A DNA stretch of 64,000 nucleotides from Citrus sinensis (Eukaryota > Streptophyta > Magnoliopsida > Sapindales > Rutaceae): the NCBI RefSeq assembly GCF_022201045.2, contig NC_068557.1, forward strand, positions 32,155,501-32,219,500. Reading direction: 5' to 3'. Positions 1 through 16,426 of this stretch are shown here, one piece after another. The notes beneath the pieces are model-generated. The model saw only the letters and a list, made by a program, of their open reading frames with translations. It ran no database searches and was not told where the DNA came from. The stretch's first letter is position 1, and each line of letters begins with the position of its first letter. The translations under genes and the position numbers were made by a program.

Positions 1-1969
1 CCTTCATCATCGGCCTCTTAGAATTATTTCTAGAGTATTTAAGTTGGTAGTAGTCAAGCCAATTCTGCAATTTTTTCTTCTTCTTCACCAATTTTGCAAG
101 TTTGTTTGCATTGACAACCACCTGCAAAAAGTTTTTTCAACAAACTCAATATTGAACAACAATAATAGAATGATTCCCTAAAATATATATCTCTTGTAAA
201 ACATGTGCCTTACTATATCAAACAATCAAAATGCAGAATATCTTCAAAATATGTGTTTCAGGTAGCTGGACCATGTTAAATTTGGATCAAATACTTCTCA
301 CACTAGGAGGAAGCTCAATGAACTACATCCCATTTTGTAGCCATAAACTCAATATGGACCTCTAATGTCAACAAGAAATTCTTTTACGTTAATGAATTTC
401 TTGAAATAATCAGATTCCACGACATTAAAAAGCAACCCTCTCCAACCAAGGAATATTAATATAAAGAGTCAGATTTAACAGAAATCAACCTGATGCGTTA
501 GATAGTGATTAGGGTGGTTCACCAAAAAGAAATGCTCCACAAGCTCACTAACAGATTCATCTGGATCTGGAGGAACATTCCTAACAAGGACCTGTAGAAC
601 AATAAGATTCCATCATACAACATTGGCATTGAAGCATGATATATAAAAAGCATCTTAAATAAAAATGCAAGTACGGTCCAATTCATTTACCACAGACAAC
701 ATAGATGTTATTAATTATTATGGTATGCCACAAGACTTTCAGTTTTGGCTACAAAGACATAGAATCATATTCCCTGATGCAGATGGTTTGCAGATTGACA
801 CATGCTTTCTAGCACAATAAAGAAAACTTGTACGGTAGAAAGTCTGTTACAAACATTTTCAAGTTTATTTCATCATGTTACCAATGTAACTAGTTCCAAG
901 CGTATACTAGTAAGTATCGATTACAAAGTCATATAATCAAATTGCCTGATGCAGATGGTATGCGTGTTGACAGATTCTTTCTAGAACAACAAAGAAAACT
1001 TGAAGGACAGAAAGACCAACACTTCCATTTTCTCAAATTTTCTTTATCATGTTACCAACTTAACTAGTTCCAAAGTGGCAACTAGTAAGAATTATACACC
1101 AGTATAAAACTTGAGCCTCACTTTGAACAATTATTTAAAAGCCTCATTTTTCATTAACAAATACATAATAAAATTCCCAAAGATATTTGGAACAAGAATT
1201 ACAAATCAAACTAATTTAAAGCAAAGAAAAGAACTTACTGTAAATTGATCTGGGCGACGTTTTTCTGAGGCAACAAATTGCAACCGCAAATTAGCAACTT
1301 TCTCATACTCCTTCAGCAACACATAACATGTCCAAAAGGTAAAGGCATAAGCCATCACAACATGAGTCCAAAACCTGCAGTCCGGGAACAAAATGTCATG
1401 GCAAAGGCCTAGGTTCATTTTCATTTAAAGACAATAAGTCAAGAGCAAAAAATTAAAACTAAAATAAAAAATAAAAAAGTGGCTAAGGTCTCATACCTTT
1501 GTGATTTAAGTGGGACATTTGAAATCGAGAGCTTATCAATGTCACTCGCAGTTACATTCGATATCTTGACGGCTACATCTAATGTGTCATTTGTCCAGTT
1601 AACCGGTACCAAAACAGACCACGCAACCAATGCTATAGGAACAAAAATCTTAAGTCCTATCAAGTAAATGCGCAAGTAGACAGCAGAATCCAATCCTGCA
1701 TGCTCAATAAGCTCTGGTTCCGGCATTTTCAATGCCTCAGGCATCCAATTCAAGAACCTTATATATGATCTAAAGTCCAAATTGACAAACTTCCGCACAA
1801 AAGCTCCTCCATGAGTAGGACTATCTCTTAAACCCTTAAGGTACCATTTTGGAAAGTATACCCTATCATTGAATGGTTGAAGTCTTAATATTGCGAATGC
1901 TATTAAGAAAATAAAGGCACCGAGAATATTAAGAGCTGCTGAAACCCCGATATCCGCAAGCGTCGCCAT
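1..1969 (-). CDS. OSCA1: OSCA1/CSC1-type hyperosmolality-gated Ca2+ channel, N-terminal part, cut by window edge
   Basis: Family role: plasma-membrane, mechanically and osmotically gated, Ca2+-permeable cation channel of the DUF221/TMEM63 family. Visible coding exons on the minus strand are 1497..1969, 1239..1374, 490..591 and 1..121 (continuing off the left edge); all junctions are GT-AG and keep frame. The start MATLADIGVSAALNILGAF opens the first membrane helix, as in OSCA1 proteins. It is followed by the family signatures RLQPFNDRVYFPKWYLKGLR and MPEPELIEHAGLD, a second hydrophobic segment ending VLVPVNW, and a third beginning FWTHVVMAYAFT. The next exon encodes VLVRNVPPDPDESVSE, the start of the cytosolic RRM-like region. 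The last exon has a run of five lysines followed by LQNWLDYYQLKY. About 277 residues of an expected 770 or so are present. It looks closest to Arabidopsis OSCA1.2/CSC1 and At3g21620 from memory; the exact paralogue is not settled. Confidence 0.93.
749..1091. repeat. Tandem duplication (about 170-bp unit) in an OSCA1 intron
   Basis: Two diverged copies lie head to tail, roughly 749-914 and 920-1091. Shared blocks in the same order include ACAAAG..CATA..ATCA, CCTGATGCAGATGGT, TTGACA, TTTCTAG.ACAA, AAAGAAAACTTG, CATGTTACCAA and AACTAGTTCCAA. The duplication is wholly inside the intron between exons 1239..1374 and 490..591 and does not touch splice sites. Confidence 0.8.
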
Positions 1970-2760
1970 TTATAAATCTCCGACAACAATTGCTTTCTCC
2001 CTGAAAAATTGATCAAGAAGAAACATATCCTTTAAGAGAAAGAAGCAAAATCTGAACCAAATGAAAATTACAAGTAGTATTCAAAATCAAACTGAAAAAA
2101 AAAATTTACTAAAAATAAAAACCTCGACTATATTAACCAATACAATCTTAATCAAATTAAGAATAAGACAGATTTATCTTTAGGGCGCAAAACTTAAACT
2201 TAAATCGGCTGAAAAATAACTAAAAGTAGAAAGTTTTGAATAAAAACAGCACAAATCCTCTACCAGAGACTTGTGTTACACTATAACTAAAGCAATTTCC
2301 AAATTTTTTTTGTTTCCTGAAATACCACTTAATATTCTCAAAACTAGTCTTTTGCTTACTAAGCTTCAATCATACGAACAATAATAAATAGAAAAAAATA
2401 ACAATAATAAAGGAGGACAAACCAAAAATAAAACCAGCCGCTGCTCCAAAAAAAAAAAGAAAAGTTCATACCTTCTATGCGAAATTATGTATCTATCTTC
2501 ACAGCGAATCACCAATCCTCAAAAACAGAAACAAGTAGAGTACCAATTCATTAGCGCGAGAGGAAGAAAAGCAAACGGAAAACCTATAAGATTTATTGGA
2601 TCTGAAGTTGAATTATTAAGGAGTGCTTGGATTGCTTAGAAACTCAATCCAAGCTAAGAACATTCTTCAACCTGCTTCCGAGGGTAAGTAAAATGTACAA
2701 GGCAAGCTTCCACAAAACTCAAGTGATGAAAATAAGTGAACAAATCAAACACAAGCCTCA
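1970..2760 (-). other. Probable 5' leader and leader intron of the OSCA1 gene
   Basis: Just upstream of the ATG, an acceptor-like pyrimidine-AG lies at about 2003 and a good donor (GTATGAAC on the minus strand) at about 2464-2471. This implies a leader intron of roughly 470 bp and a non-coding first exon beginning at 2472. Leader introns are common in this family. The upper boundary and the transcription start cannot be fixed from sequence alone. Confidence 0.45.
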
Positions 2761-5700
2761 ACAAACCAGAATTTCTAGTCGTTGTGTCAAATAAATTTGG
2801 AAAGTGAATTTACAGAGCGAAATAAGAGAGAAGATTTTCTGGTGGATATCATCAAAATTATCAAGAGAAAGCAGAGGCTACTCACTACTGTCGTGTGTGG
2901 GGTCATTCGGTTTCGGATTTTATTTAATAAGCCTTGATTTTTACGTTTCATTTTTCGCTTCGGGCATTTATAAATTATACACACACATACATCCGCTCAT
3001 TCCACAGCAAAAATCACAAGTAAAGATATTATTTGCCTAATCTCACACAGAAGTCCCTGCTGTTACTCGTTATGTTCTATTTCTATGAATAACCAGTTTT
3101 TTTTAAATAAACGTTCTTTTAACGCCGTGAAATAAAAATTTATTTCATGTCCTAACCTATTACCTAATCCCATATTGGTGAATTAAAGATGTTATTTATC
3201 TTCTTCTTTTTTTCATACAGAAGTCCCAAATTTGTCTTATGGATTACAATAAAAAGTGTAAAGATTTCTAAATTTTTTCTTAAGATTATGATGAAATGTA
3301 CAAATACTTCTATGTTTTTCTTTTATTTTCATATAATTCTTCAAATTCTTTAATTTTTTTTTCACACAAATCTCTTACTTATAATTTTGTTATTTAAACT
3401 AATGAAGCCCCAAAAGTTTTGATCAAATAACGGAAAGTGCTAAACTATTTAAGTCTTCTTGTTGATACTTATTTATTTTCTTAACTATATACATTATATA
3501 TATGGATAGATCTCACCATTATTTCATTAGATTTTTAAATTATACTTCTTAATGAATATTCGGATTATGTTGTAATTGAAAATACTTGATAAACCTCTAG
3601 ACCACATTTGGATGCTAGAATTATAGGTAAGATTGGACTACTTTTTTGGGGACAAAACAAATAAATCCAATTGTGGCACATGTTTGGCTGTCAACTCTAA
3701 CTAATTAACCCAAATCTTAGTTCAAAAGTAGTGGGACTATAAATCCTCATTTCAATTTGGGTGCAGGTAGATAAGATTCTTCTTATCACTGTTTTTCTTT
3801 TTATTTAAACCATTATTCACGTAAATTAAATTAAAAAATTAATTTCATAATTTATTTAAACTATAATTTTGTATTACATTAAAGATCAAATTTTTTATTG
3901 GAAATTTATTTACAACAATATTTCAAGAATTGCAATATAATTTACAATAATTATACTATTTAAGCGGTTATTTATTTTTATTAAATTAAAATTATTTATT
4001 TATAATAATTCTATTATTAAATTCAATGATTAATAATATAATTTAAAATAATTATACTATTTTAATGGTTATTTATCTTTATTAAGTTACGTTTAACATA
4101 GTCATGTTCTATATTATACCAATTACTAAAAAAATAAATAAAACTATACGTAATCTAATCTAATCCGTTTTAATTCAATTTAATCTAATACTAAATGTTA
4201 TTCCAGTAAAATCATACCTTTCAAACTAGGTTAAAATTATATAAATTTAGACTTTTGATAAACCTTCAAGTGTAATATAATTTATAAAAGAAAGAAAAGT
4301 AATGGCTGTATGCTGCAATAGAAGGATGTCAAATGAAGGTAATCATTGTATTAGAAAATTAGAAAATTGGTATTTTTTGTAATATCTATAAAAATAAGGG
4401 ATCTAGGTGTTATTACGCCTCAACATACCGTGTCGTTTTCGTGGCTGAACACTACGAATTGAAAGGTTCGTCAATTTGGTTCCTTTTGGTGTAAATTAAG
4501 CGACGAGTCATTTAGATAATAGTAGCCTGCCTGCTGTGTCGGCAAGCGTCCACGTGGGAATCCGGACTCGCAACGGCTACTTTTATTGGGTTTTCTGGAT
4601 TTGGCCGTTAGACATAAACTTCTATCACACGCAAAGTAAGAGAGCGTGTACTACACGAGCAGATTTTATTGCATGATGTGAGGGTGTGGAAGGTCGTCAT
4701 TGATGGAAAAAGTGGGGAATTTGACGCACCGCGTGGATACAGCGTTGGCTGCGCGGATGAATTGGGATATGACAGCACGGACCCAGTTGGACCGGACCGG
4801 CCCTGATTTTTTATTTATTTTTTATTTTAGATATAATTGATGGACTAAATTGGACTATAAGCCAGCATTGGTACGGTTGTTGTAACAGAGGCTTCACAAA
4901 TGGATTATGCCTATAATAGATACTCAAGAAATAATTATTAGTAAAATATTCTCATTATTATCATTTGCTAAAATCTATTGTCATTCTGACCATTCATTCA
5001 TCGGCTAGTGTGTAACTTTTTCTTATTCATAAAAGTAATTTTTTATGATCCCTAATTATTTGACAAGCAATAATTGAATTATAAAAAAATAAAATAGATT
5101 TTAAATTAATATAAGTTACGGATGTAATTAACTATCAAATCCACAATTCAAAATCCGAAACAAATAGTATTTAAGCAACTTTTTAAAAGGACTGCGCAGC
5201 ATGTTTCAATGTTTTTTCATCTATCCGAACATTTACGTTGCAATAACTTGGTGTTTTATGCTAAAACGATGTGTTCCGTGACAAATTGAATGTGTTAGCC
5301 AATTTTTTTTTGAAGAATGGACCCTTGAATTTCAATTGCTTGAGTAGTTGACAATATAAATTACCATGCACCTTTAGATTTCTTTGCTTCTCATCTGTGG
5401 TCCTAATTGCGCGTGTATTGATCGACTCTTTAAGTAACACATTTAATCAAAGCCAGATATGAAAGCATGGGCAAATATTGGATTTTAATGGTTTCATATG
5501 ATGATGTGCTCATGCCGAGAGTCGATTGGCTCGCCTTCACAAGTTTGTTCTTCTCCACCGGCCACCAACATATTAAAAGAAGATGATCATGTATTAATTC
5601 AAAGATTAGACAGAATCCATTACCAAATCTTATCTTCTCAATTCCAATATCCAACTTCTAGTTCAAAGAACTGACTCTTAGAACCACCAAATATAGCTTT

Positions 5701-7091
5701 ACCTATATTTTAATTGGATATATGGCAACTTTTTGTTGACTTTGTGAAGATGATTTTTAGGGCCTGTGGCAATTATGACCATTTCCAGTTTTGATCCTAT
5801 TGCATAAGTAGGTAGTGGCGTTTTTGTCCGCGAATGCGTTTAAATGCTGAAGTCTCTTGACATATTCACAAAGTGCAATTAGACCCCCAATTAAATATGC
5901 AGTCACAATCAAAATAAAATGATATATTAAACTTGTAATCACATGCTGCCCCCGACTGGACCTGTTTCGAATTTGTTATACTAGGAGATAACCCATCTTC
6001 AACATGCTATGAAAATTTCATTTTTCATGACAAAAATGTTTAAAATGGTGGACTGGTGGTTATGGTTTTAGATATACGATATTGAGTTAATATAGGAAAA
6101 GGTTGCTATGGATAATTATTTGGGAAAAAAAGTGTTATTTGTGGATTGGCATAAATTATTATAATTATTTTTTATATTTTACCGAATTAATATGTGAGTA
6201 TGTGACTAATGTAAAATATTAAAAAGTAATTTTGACAAGCTCATTTATTAAGTGATCAAATATTATGTTAATAAGTTTGATTTCGTCATACCTTATATAT
6301 AGTAGTTTATTATGAACAAGTATAATCCTTAATTGAGTTATTTTAGCTTATGATGGGATGAGTAATTTTGTATTAACACATGAGAGGTCCCTACACTCAG
6401 CCACAATATTTAAGTGACTTCAACTCATTGGGAGTTCACTGTTTATAGATTTGTGGCATGAGTATAGTGCACTTCTCTCTCTTTTCTCTCCCACGTGTAT
6501 GTGTGCATTGAATTTGAGTAAAAGCTAAATCTTGAGCTGAGGTGAAGGAAGCAAGATTCAGAAGTTAGATTAAGGCAATAGCAACTCAGTAGAAGCTCCA
6601 TAACAAGCTTACAAGTTTAGATTTATGGCTAATCTCAAAATTTTACCTAATGCATGTGTTTACTTAAAAATACAAAATTAAGGACATAAAGCTCGTATTT
6701 ACTTTAGCAAAAAGTTCTGTAGAAACAGCTTATTCAGTGCTACAGTATTTTAGCAACAAAACATTGCAGACTGTTCCTTTTTTATTTTTTATTTCTTCCC
6801 GTGGCTGGCCAGCATAATGTATGAGTATGGCCTCCAGCATTATCATGATGTAACATGAAATTTGTTCTTGTTCACCTACCGTTCTAGTTTCTTCTATAAT
6901 TACCCACCTAACATCGATTAAACCAACTTATTATCTATGGGAGGAAATATCAAGGGCAAGCCAAGCTTGCTTATATATATATATATATATATATATAATG
7001 TCATACAAATTGGAGGCATGCAACTACACTCTTTTTTTGCTTATAGTAGCGGTTGTGAAGGCATCAGTTGTACACACTGCAGCTGAAAATG
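2761..7091. other. AT-rich spacer between OSCA1 and the LysM cluster
   Basis: No convincing gene is seen on either strand; open frames here are short and lack family features. About 4400-4800 is less AT-rich than its surroundings and contains a palindromic G-box core (CCACGTGG, 4550-4557). A pure TA dinucleotide run of about 26 bp lies at 6972-6997. The segment from 3590 to about 4250 looks like degenerate transposon-type sequence but has no clear ends. Confidence 0.6.
6972..6997. repeat. (TA)n microsatellite
   Basis: Uninterrupted TA dinucleotide run about 100 bp beyond the stop codon of the first LysM receptor kinase gene, probably in its 3' flank or 3' UTR. Confidence 0.95.
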
Positions 7092-10000
7092 CTACCTTCC
7101 CGACATTAGATTGACCAGAGTGGGGTTTTCATACAATGAGCCAATATCCCAATCCTCGGTTGAAGATGAAAGTGTTGTTAGAGCAACCACAACTTTTCTC
7201 ATGCTTGGCCTTAGTTGAGGATCTTCTTCTGTACAGGCTCTGGCAAGCTGAGCCATCTGTAACCAAAACAGCAATTAATGCAGCTTATGAGTGATCAAGA
7301 GCGATATTAATCCTCTAAGTCTATATTCCATAGATGCGTATATTTTGTTATGAAAATGTTAATATGTTGTTACCTTGATGACCGAGTCGAGTGGGTAATT
7401 ATCACCAAGCCTAGGATCAACAAGTTTGTGAAGATTTTCTCTTGGAGCCGGCTGTCTGAGAACTTCTTCAAACTGGAACAAAGCAGCATGTGCAACCTAA
7501 TCAGTTATAGATGAAATAATTTCAGGAATGCATGTATGTATCATATACAGTGAAGGGCAAAAAAAAAAAAAAAAAAACAACCAAAGCAACAAGTCCTTTA
7601 GACTGAGTGATTGTTTCATTTGTTGTAACAATAGCTTGCTTGGCGGATATAAGTTCGTAGAGGACAACTCCAAATGCAAATACATCTGTCTTGGGGGAAA
7701 CATTACCAGAAACAGCCCTGCACACAGGAAGTGCTCATGAGCAAGGTTTTTGTATAGGTTTACGTAAAATAAGAAAACAACTTTTGAAAAAAAAAAAAAA
7801 AAAAATAGTATTGCCAAGGAAAATGGAAAAAGGATCTTACTCTGGCGGAAAGTACCCAAATGTACCTTGAAGACCACTAGTGTAGAATGAAGCATTTCCA
7901 AATTCAGTCAGTTTAGTTAACCCAAAATCTGCAACCTGTAAAAGTATTAGTCAATAAAATAGAAGAACTTAAGAGATCAGTATATTCACAGCATGAACTC
8001 TTTTCTACCTTTGCGCGGAAGTTTTTGTCTATTAAAATGTTTGCTGATTTAATATCACGATGGATGTAAACAGGAACTGTATGCTCATGGATATACTCGA
8101 GTCCTCTTGCTGAATCTAAGGCAATTTGCAAACGAGTTGACCATGCTAAGGGGTCCCTTCCTGAAAACAGAACACAATATCCAAACATAAGGTTTAATTG
8201 ATAGAAGTGCATGTAGGATGTCTAATGAATCAGCTTTAATTCTCACCAGATCCACGCAAATGTTGGCTCAGATTGCCGTTCTCAATGAACTCATATACCA
8301 CACACAGTGAACCTTCAAAACAGTATCCTATTAAGCGAACCTGCATTATGCATATTACATATGAGAACTATAAACTCAGTGATTAGCGAGCAGCATATGC
8401 ATTACAAGGATCATCTCTGCAATTGCTATAACGGTGTCATAAGTTCCAAGCCATTTTCCACCTAGCAAGTTTATTTATTAAAAAAAAAAAAAAGCCATCC
8501 GGAGAAGCTTTAGGCAAAGAGGTCAAGAAACAACTGTTGTTAGCTCTTGACAACTGAAAGATGTTCAGTTTATACAGTGATTGAGGGATCTAAATTTCTG
8601 TAGGCAAGTATTTTGTAACTTGACCGATTGAGAGCATTTCTCCATGAAACAGCCATACATTGATAAACTTACTAATGAGTTTAAATCTCTGAGAGCAATT
8701 GCACCAATAATTCTGTCATATCAGGAAAGCAAGTTTTCAACTAGAAGTCTTCAGTAAGGAAAGTATGATACCAGGTTCAAGTGGTGAACATGTGTTAAAA
8801 CCTTCAGTTCAGCACGAAATTCTTTTGATGCTTGCATATCCATCTTCTTGATTGCAGCTTTCTGAATGGCAGTGGAGGCAAAGAGAGTCAAATCATCATC
8901 AAGACTCGTTTTGGTGGCAAAAACACCGAAACTAAGAGTACGGCTACTTTAAAATAACCCTGGTATATCGGGAGTTGAGACCAATGTTGTATCAGATACG
9001 GACTAAATTCAAATTGACCTCAAACTACAAACCTCATCCCTTAGTTCTGCATAGTACACAGCTCCAAAGCCACCTTGTCCTATCTTATTAGCCATGCTGA
9101 AATCATTGGTAGCCCTGGCAAGCTCCTCATATGAGAATTCCACTGATTTGTCTACACTAATAGTTGCGAGCCCAGGAGAAGCAACTAGAGCAACTGATTC
9201 TGAAGTTCTACTTTTTCCCGAAGTACTTACCGGACCTAAAGCTACAAGATGAGCCAAAATTAATCATTGGGGTGAGGAATTACATATTTCAAATTAGCAA
9301 TTTAGAAATTCCCGTAGATTGCTGTCAACCAAACATGCCCTTAGTTGTTAACAACTCTTCATGTTAGCATTAAAGACAGCATAACATTAATTGCAGATGT
9401 AACCAAAAAATCATGTGTCCTATAACACCGAATTAATTAACAGAACCAATGAATCAGCAATAGACGCCTCTACCTTGACAAATAATTGCATCTATTCATC
9501 AAACCAAAAGAATTACCATGGTGATTTTCTGTTGCTTCAGGGAGAAATGAGTCCTTCCCCTTCTTTTTCTTTTTACAAAACCCAGTATATAGGAAAAATG
9601 CCAGAAATAGAACCCCAGCAACTGCTCCTACTACCACGCCAGCAACAACTGCTCTCGACATTCCTGCTTATAATAATGTGAACTAATGATATCATCTATA
9701 TCAAATTGACATTTCATCTTTTCACTTCATATACAGAAAATTCAGATAAGAAGCAGTGAAGCACACTCAAAGAAGTCCGTACCATCTCTGCTGCAAAAAC
9801 AGAAGATGGATCATACAAATTGAAACAAGCATTTTTTAAGATTTTTTCTCTTTTATTACAATTTTAGTATTCAACATGGTTTGAGAGCATCACGAAGTGC
9901 AGATCTTACCTCATCTGTAACGGCGGATACTTTCCACTTTGATCTGCAAATTTGAATGGTAAAAATACAATGAGAATGACCGGTTCAAACGCATAAGGGT

Positions 10001-10825
10001 CTAATGAATTCAACAACCACCTGCTCTAAATTCCAATTCAAGAATCTCCGGGAAAAGGTAATTTAATGCTTAAACACATCAAAGAATGCAATTTGCAAAC
10101 AGATGATCGTCAAACAAAAGATGGCTACAAACTAATCAAGAATAAATGGGTAGCTAAAACTTTACATTAAATGAATAAAATTAATTACCTTTCTCTGGGA
10201 TGAAAACCAAGCCACTGCTAAAATCCGAACCCCTGTTGTAACTTTGCAATAACTCTGGACTAAGGCCGGACATGTTAGCAATGGTACTCAAATTCTCACC
10301 AAGCTCAATCGGATACGTCAAAAACAGCCCATAATCCTTTGAAACTTTCTTATCTCCACAAGAACAATTCACAACAACATTTATGGTTGTATTAACATCA
10401 GGTATATTATTGTCAGGAAATATATTATTAGCTCGCAGCCAATCAACCGTGGTAAGGTTGGCATAGTATGTCTCGGCAACCTTTGCGTATGTATCATGAG
10501 ATATTATCTTGTAAGAGAAATTGTTAGCAAGAAACTGACCATTAATGCAATTGCATTTGAAGGGAACTTTGATTCTTGAACCAACTGAAAGTATATCTTT
10601 GTCAGGGACTTGAGGATTGAAGCTGAGAATGTTATCTATGGAAGTATCAAACATTTCTGATATGAATGTCATATTTGTTCCATTCCACACGTTGTATGAA
10701 GCAAAGGAATCACAACTTTTGCTGCACTTTGATTCTGCTCTATTTATCCACAAGAAAATAGGCACCAAAACTGCAAATTTTAGTTGAAAATTTCTCATTT
10801 TTCTTCTTATTTTAGCAGATTGCAA
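7092..10825 (-). CDS. LysM-domain receptor-like kinase, LYK1/CERK1/NFR1 class, cluster copy 1
   Basis: Plasma-membrane receptor expected to bind N-acetylglucosamine oligomers (chitin or lipo-chitooligosaccharides). Minus-strand exons: 10189..10825, 9910..9943, 9783..9790, 9517..9663, 9033..9235, 8772..8861, 8247..8340, 8009..8160, 7841..7935, 7582..7717, 7374..7472, 7092..7256. Together 1860 nt, 619 residues, twelve exons, as I recall for NFR1. Order: signal peptide; three-LysM ectodomain with CNC and CSC pairs (to residue 212); TM about 231-255 followed by five lysines; kinase with [28 protein letters not shown] (D near 440) and DFG (D near 458); ending LMSGR. All catalytic residues are present, so it should be active. 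The segment after PPE reads [11 protein letters not shown], without the YAQ triplet of copy 2. The eight-base third exon could instead be five bases, because its acceptor is NAGNAG. Lies 468 bp downstream of copy 2, same strand. Confidence 0.92.
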
Positions 10826-11293
10826 GGGACCCAGAAACCCAAGAATGTTTAGGCATTAGCAATCGACGAGGGGGGTTTTGGAGACGAGTCATAGAAGACT
10901 TGAGAGTCTGAGAGACGTGTTAATGGGGCTTACTCATTTGACACGGGAGTCTTTGTGAGATGAATAGTCTTAAAGAGGACCAAAAGAATTAACGGTCATA
11001 AAAAGAATTAGCGGTCGTAAACGCCGTTGGATAATATTATTACAAATGTAATGCAGTGCACGTAAAAATCTTATTCTGTCTTTATGTAAGGTCTCGATAT
11101 ACTTCTTTATCATATTAACTAGGAATCACGGATTTTAAAAGAATTGTCAGATAGATTTGAACTAACAACATACAAAGAAAGATCAACTATCCTATAACAG
11201 TTCTTCGTGAGGTACAGGTATATCTACATTTGAGAGACGAATCCGGTGCTAAATAACTATTAAAGGACTTCATCTCCATGGGAGAGCAATGTG

Positions 11294-14803
<3,510 letters not shown>

Positions 14804-14945
14804 TCTTTCAAATTTGCACTCGGAAGAATATCCGTTTAGATGTTAAATTTTTGGGGACCGGGGAGGGTCTTGAAGCAATAAATGTCCGAGAGTGATAGAC
14901 GTGTTCATGAGGTTAACTAAGTCATACAATACAAAGATTAGTGGA

Positions 14946-14962
14946 GTTGACGTTGAGTCAAC
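14946..14962. promoter_or_regulatory. Palindromic double W-box/TGACG element upstream of LysM copy 2
   Basis: GTTGACGTTGAGTCAAC reads as two inverted TTGAC cores, with an overlapping TGACG (TGA-factor core), about 145 bp upstream of the copy 2 ATG. WRKY and TGA factors bind such cores in defence promoters; binding here is inference. Confidence 0.4.
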
Positions 14963-15780
14963 GGCTGAAGCAAACATTCTTAAATTTAATAATTTCCGAA
15001 GCTTCGTCGAGGTTCTCATGGCGACTGGCGATACTGACTCAATCCCAGTCCAGGTCCTGACTCCCAAATTTCCGAATGGACCAAGGAAGGAAGGCCCATA
15101 ATTGAATCCACAAATATTTGAGGCCGAATTTCATTTTTTGGACTAATACTAATTACACCCCTAACAATTCTGAAAAACATTACGTAATGTTTTTTAGCGG
15201 AATTAAAGGCTGTGATAAAGGTATGTGGAAGTGGAACCCACGTGTGACAACAGAGGTGTCAAACAAGAAACAACAATGTCCTTTGCCAAGGACACATGAA
15301 GACGGGGGGCGTCAATTTGAAAGAGATCATTTTCATGTGCAAGCGTAAATTACAAATAAGAGCGTGTGTTATGGTTGGGAAGGGAATAAGAATTTTAAAG
15401 ACGATATGCTTGAACAACTATCAAGTAACAAATTAATGCTACAAAAGTGACAAATATTCTTGAATCTGTTATCGTACCTTATTTGTTTTATCTCCCAACT
15501 TCAGTATAATCATATAATTTTACTTGTGAAAATCGTTCTGTTTACATTTTTATTCCCATCAATTTTGTTCATATTAGCTAGAGGAATATGCCACTCCTAA
15601 TTGGATTGATGAAAATTTTCAAGTCATCTAATTATTGGACCGTCCAATCTAAGTCATCTAAACCCTTTTTGCTTCTTGGTCGATGCATTATATCATCTTA
15701 ATTAGTCAGATTGCTGGTGATCAAAGAACTAAACTAAGCTAGCTCAAAATGTCAAAACGTCTTAAAAAATTAACACTGAC

Positions 15781-16426
15781 CTCTTGCCGGCACAAAAACA
15801 AGACCAGTCCCAGCAGAGAAATTGGTTCCGGGATTATACCTCTGCAGCGACTGAGGTGCAACACCGGCCTCGGCCGCGACGGAGGACAAATTCTGAGCAG
15901 GCCGCAGAGGGTAGGTGGTGAACAAGCCATAATCTCTGGAGATGTGTCTATCGCCACAGGAGCAATTAACAGTGACGTTTATGAAAGCATAGTCGGGGAT
16001 TCTGGTGGGTTCATAAATGTTAACTCGACGCACCCAGTCCTCAGTAGTAAGATTAGCAAAAGCGAAACTAGCAACTTTTTCATAGGTGTCACCGAACTGA
16101 GTCTCGTAAGTGAAAGTGTGGCCCAAGAAATCACCGTTTAAGCAGTCGCATGAAAACGGGATGCTGATTCTTGTATCGCTAAGGATGGTGTTTTGGTTTG
16201 GAATGTTTGGGTTGTAAAGAAGAATCTGAGCTATGTCTTCGCCGAATATGCTGCTAATATACGTCAGGTTTGAGCCTTCCCATACGTAATATGAAGCTAG
16301 GGCAAGTTGACAGCCCGTGTTACACTTGCCTTGGGCTTGGAGAAGCTGCAGATGAAAGGTTAACAAAAACAAAATTATTAGGGTTATTTGTGTTTTCTTT
16401 GGTAATATGGTGATCATCACGACCAT
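15781..16426 (-). CDS. Orphan LysM ectodomain exon, cluster copy 3 (no kinase exons of its own)
   Basis: An intact exon-1-like ORF encodes a signal peptide (charged start, then IILFLLTFHLQLL) and a complete three-LysM ectodomain with CNTGC, CDC and CSC cysteines, conserved NLTTEDW and DYGLFTTYPLRP, ending GLVFVPAR. At the place where copies 1 and 2 splice, it has a GT dinucleotide (GTCAGT, weaker than the GTAATT and GTAACT of the others) in identical phase 1. Without splicing it reads G-Q-C-stop, giving a 218-residue secreted protein. No transmembrane or kinase exons lie between it and copy 2 (14804-15780). Three readings are possible: a truncated pseudogene, a soluble LysM protein, or an alternative first exon for the kinase exons of copy 2. 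The frame has no stops or frameshifts, which argues against an old pseudogene. Confidence 0.8.

Noticed and set aside
7497-7901. 134-codon frame on the minus strand inside LysM copy 1
   Set aside because: It covers the homopolymer-rich introns and an out-of-frame shadow of exon 10; the real frame is [11 protein letters not shown].
14804-15780. Search for kinase or TM exons belonging to the third LysM copy
   Set aside because: I compared all frames with the exons of copies 1 and 2 and found none, so the ectodomain exon is treated as orphan.
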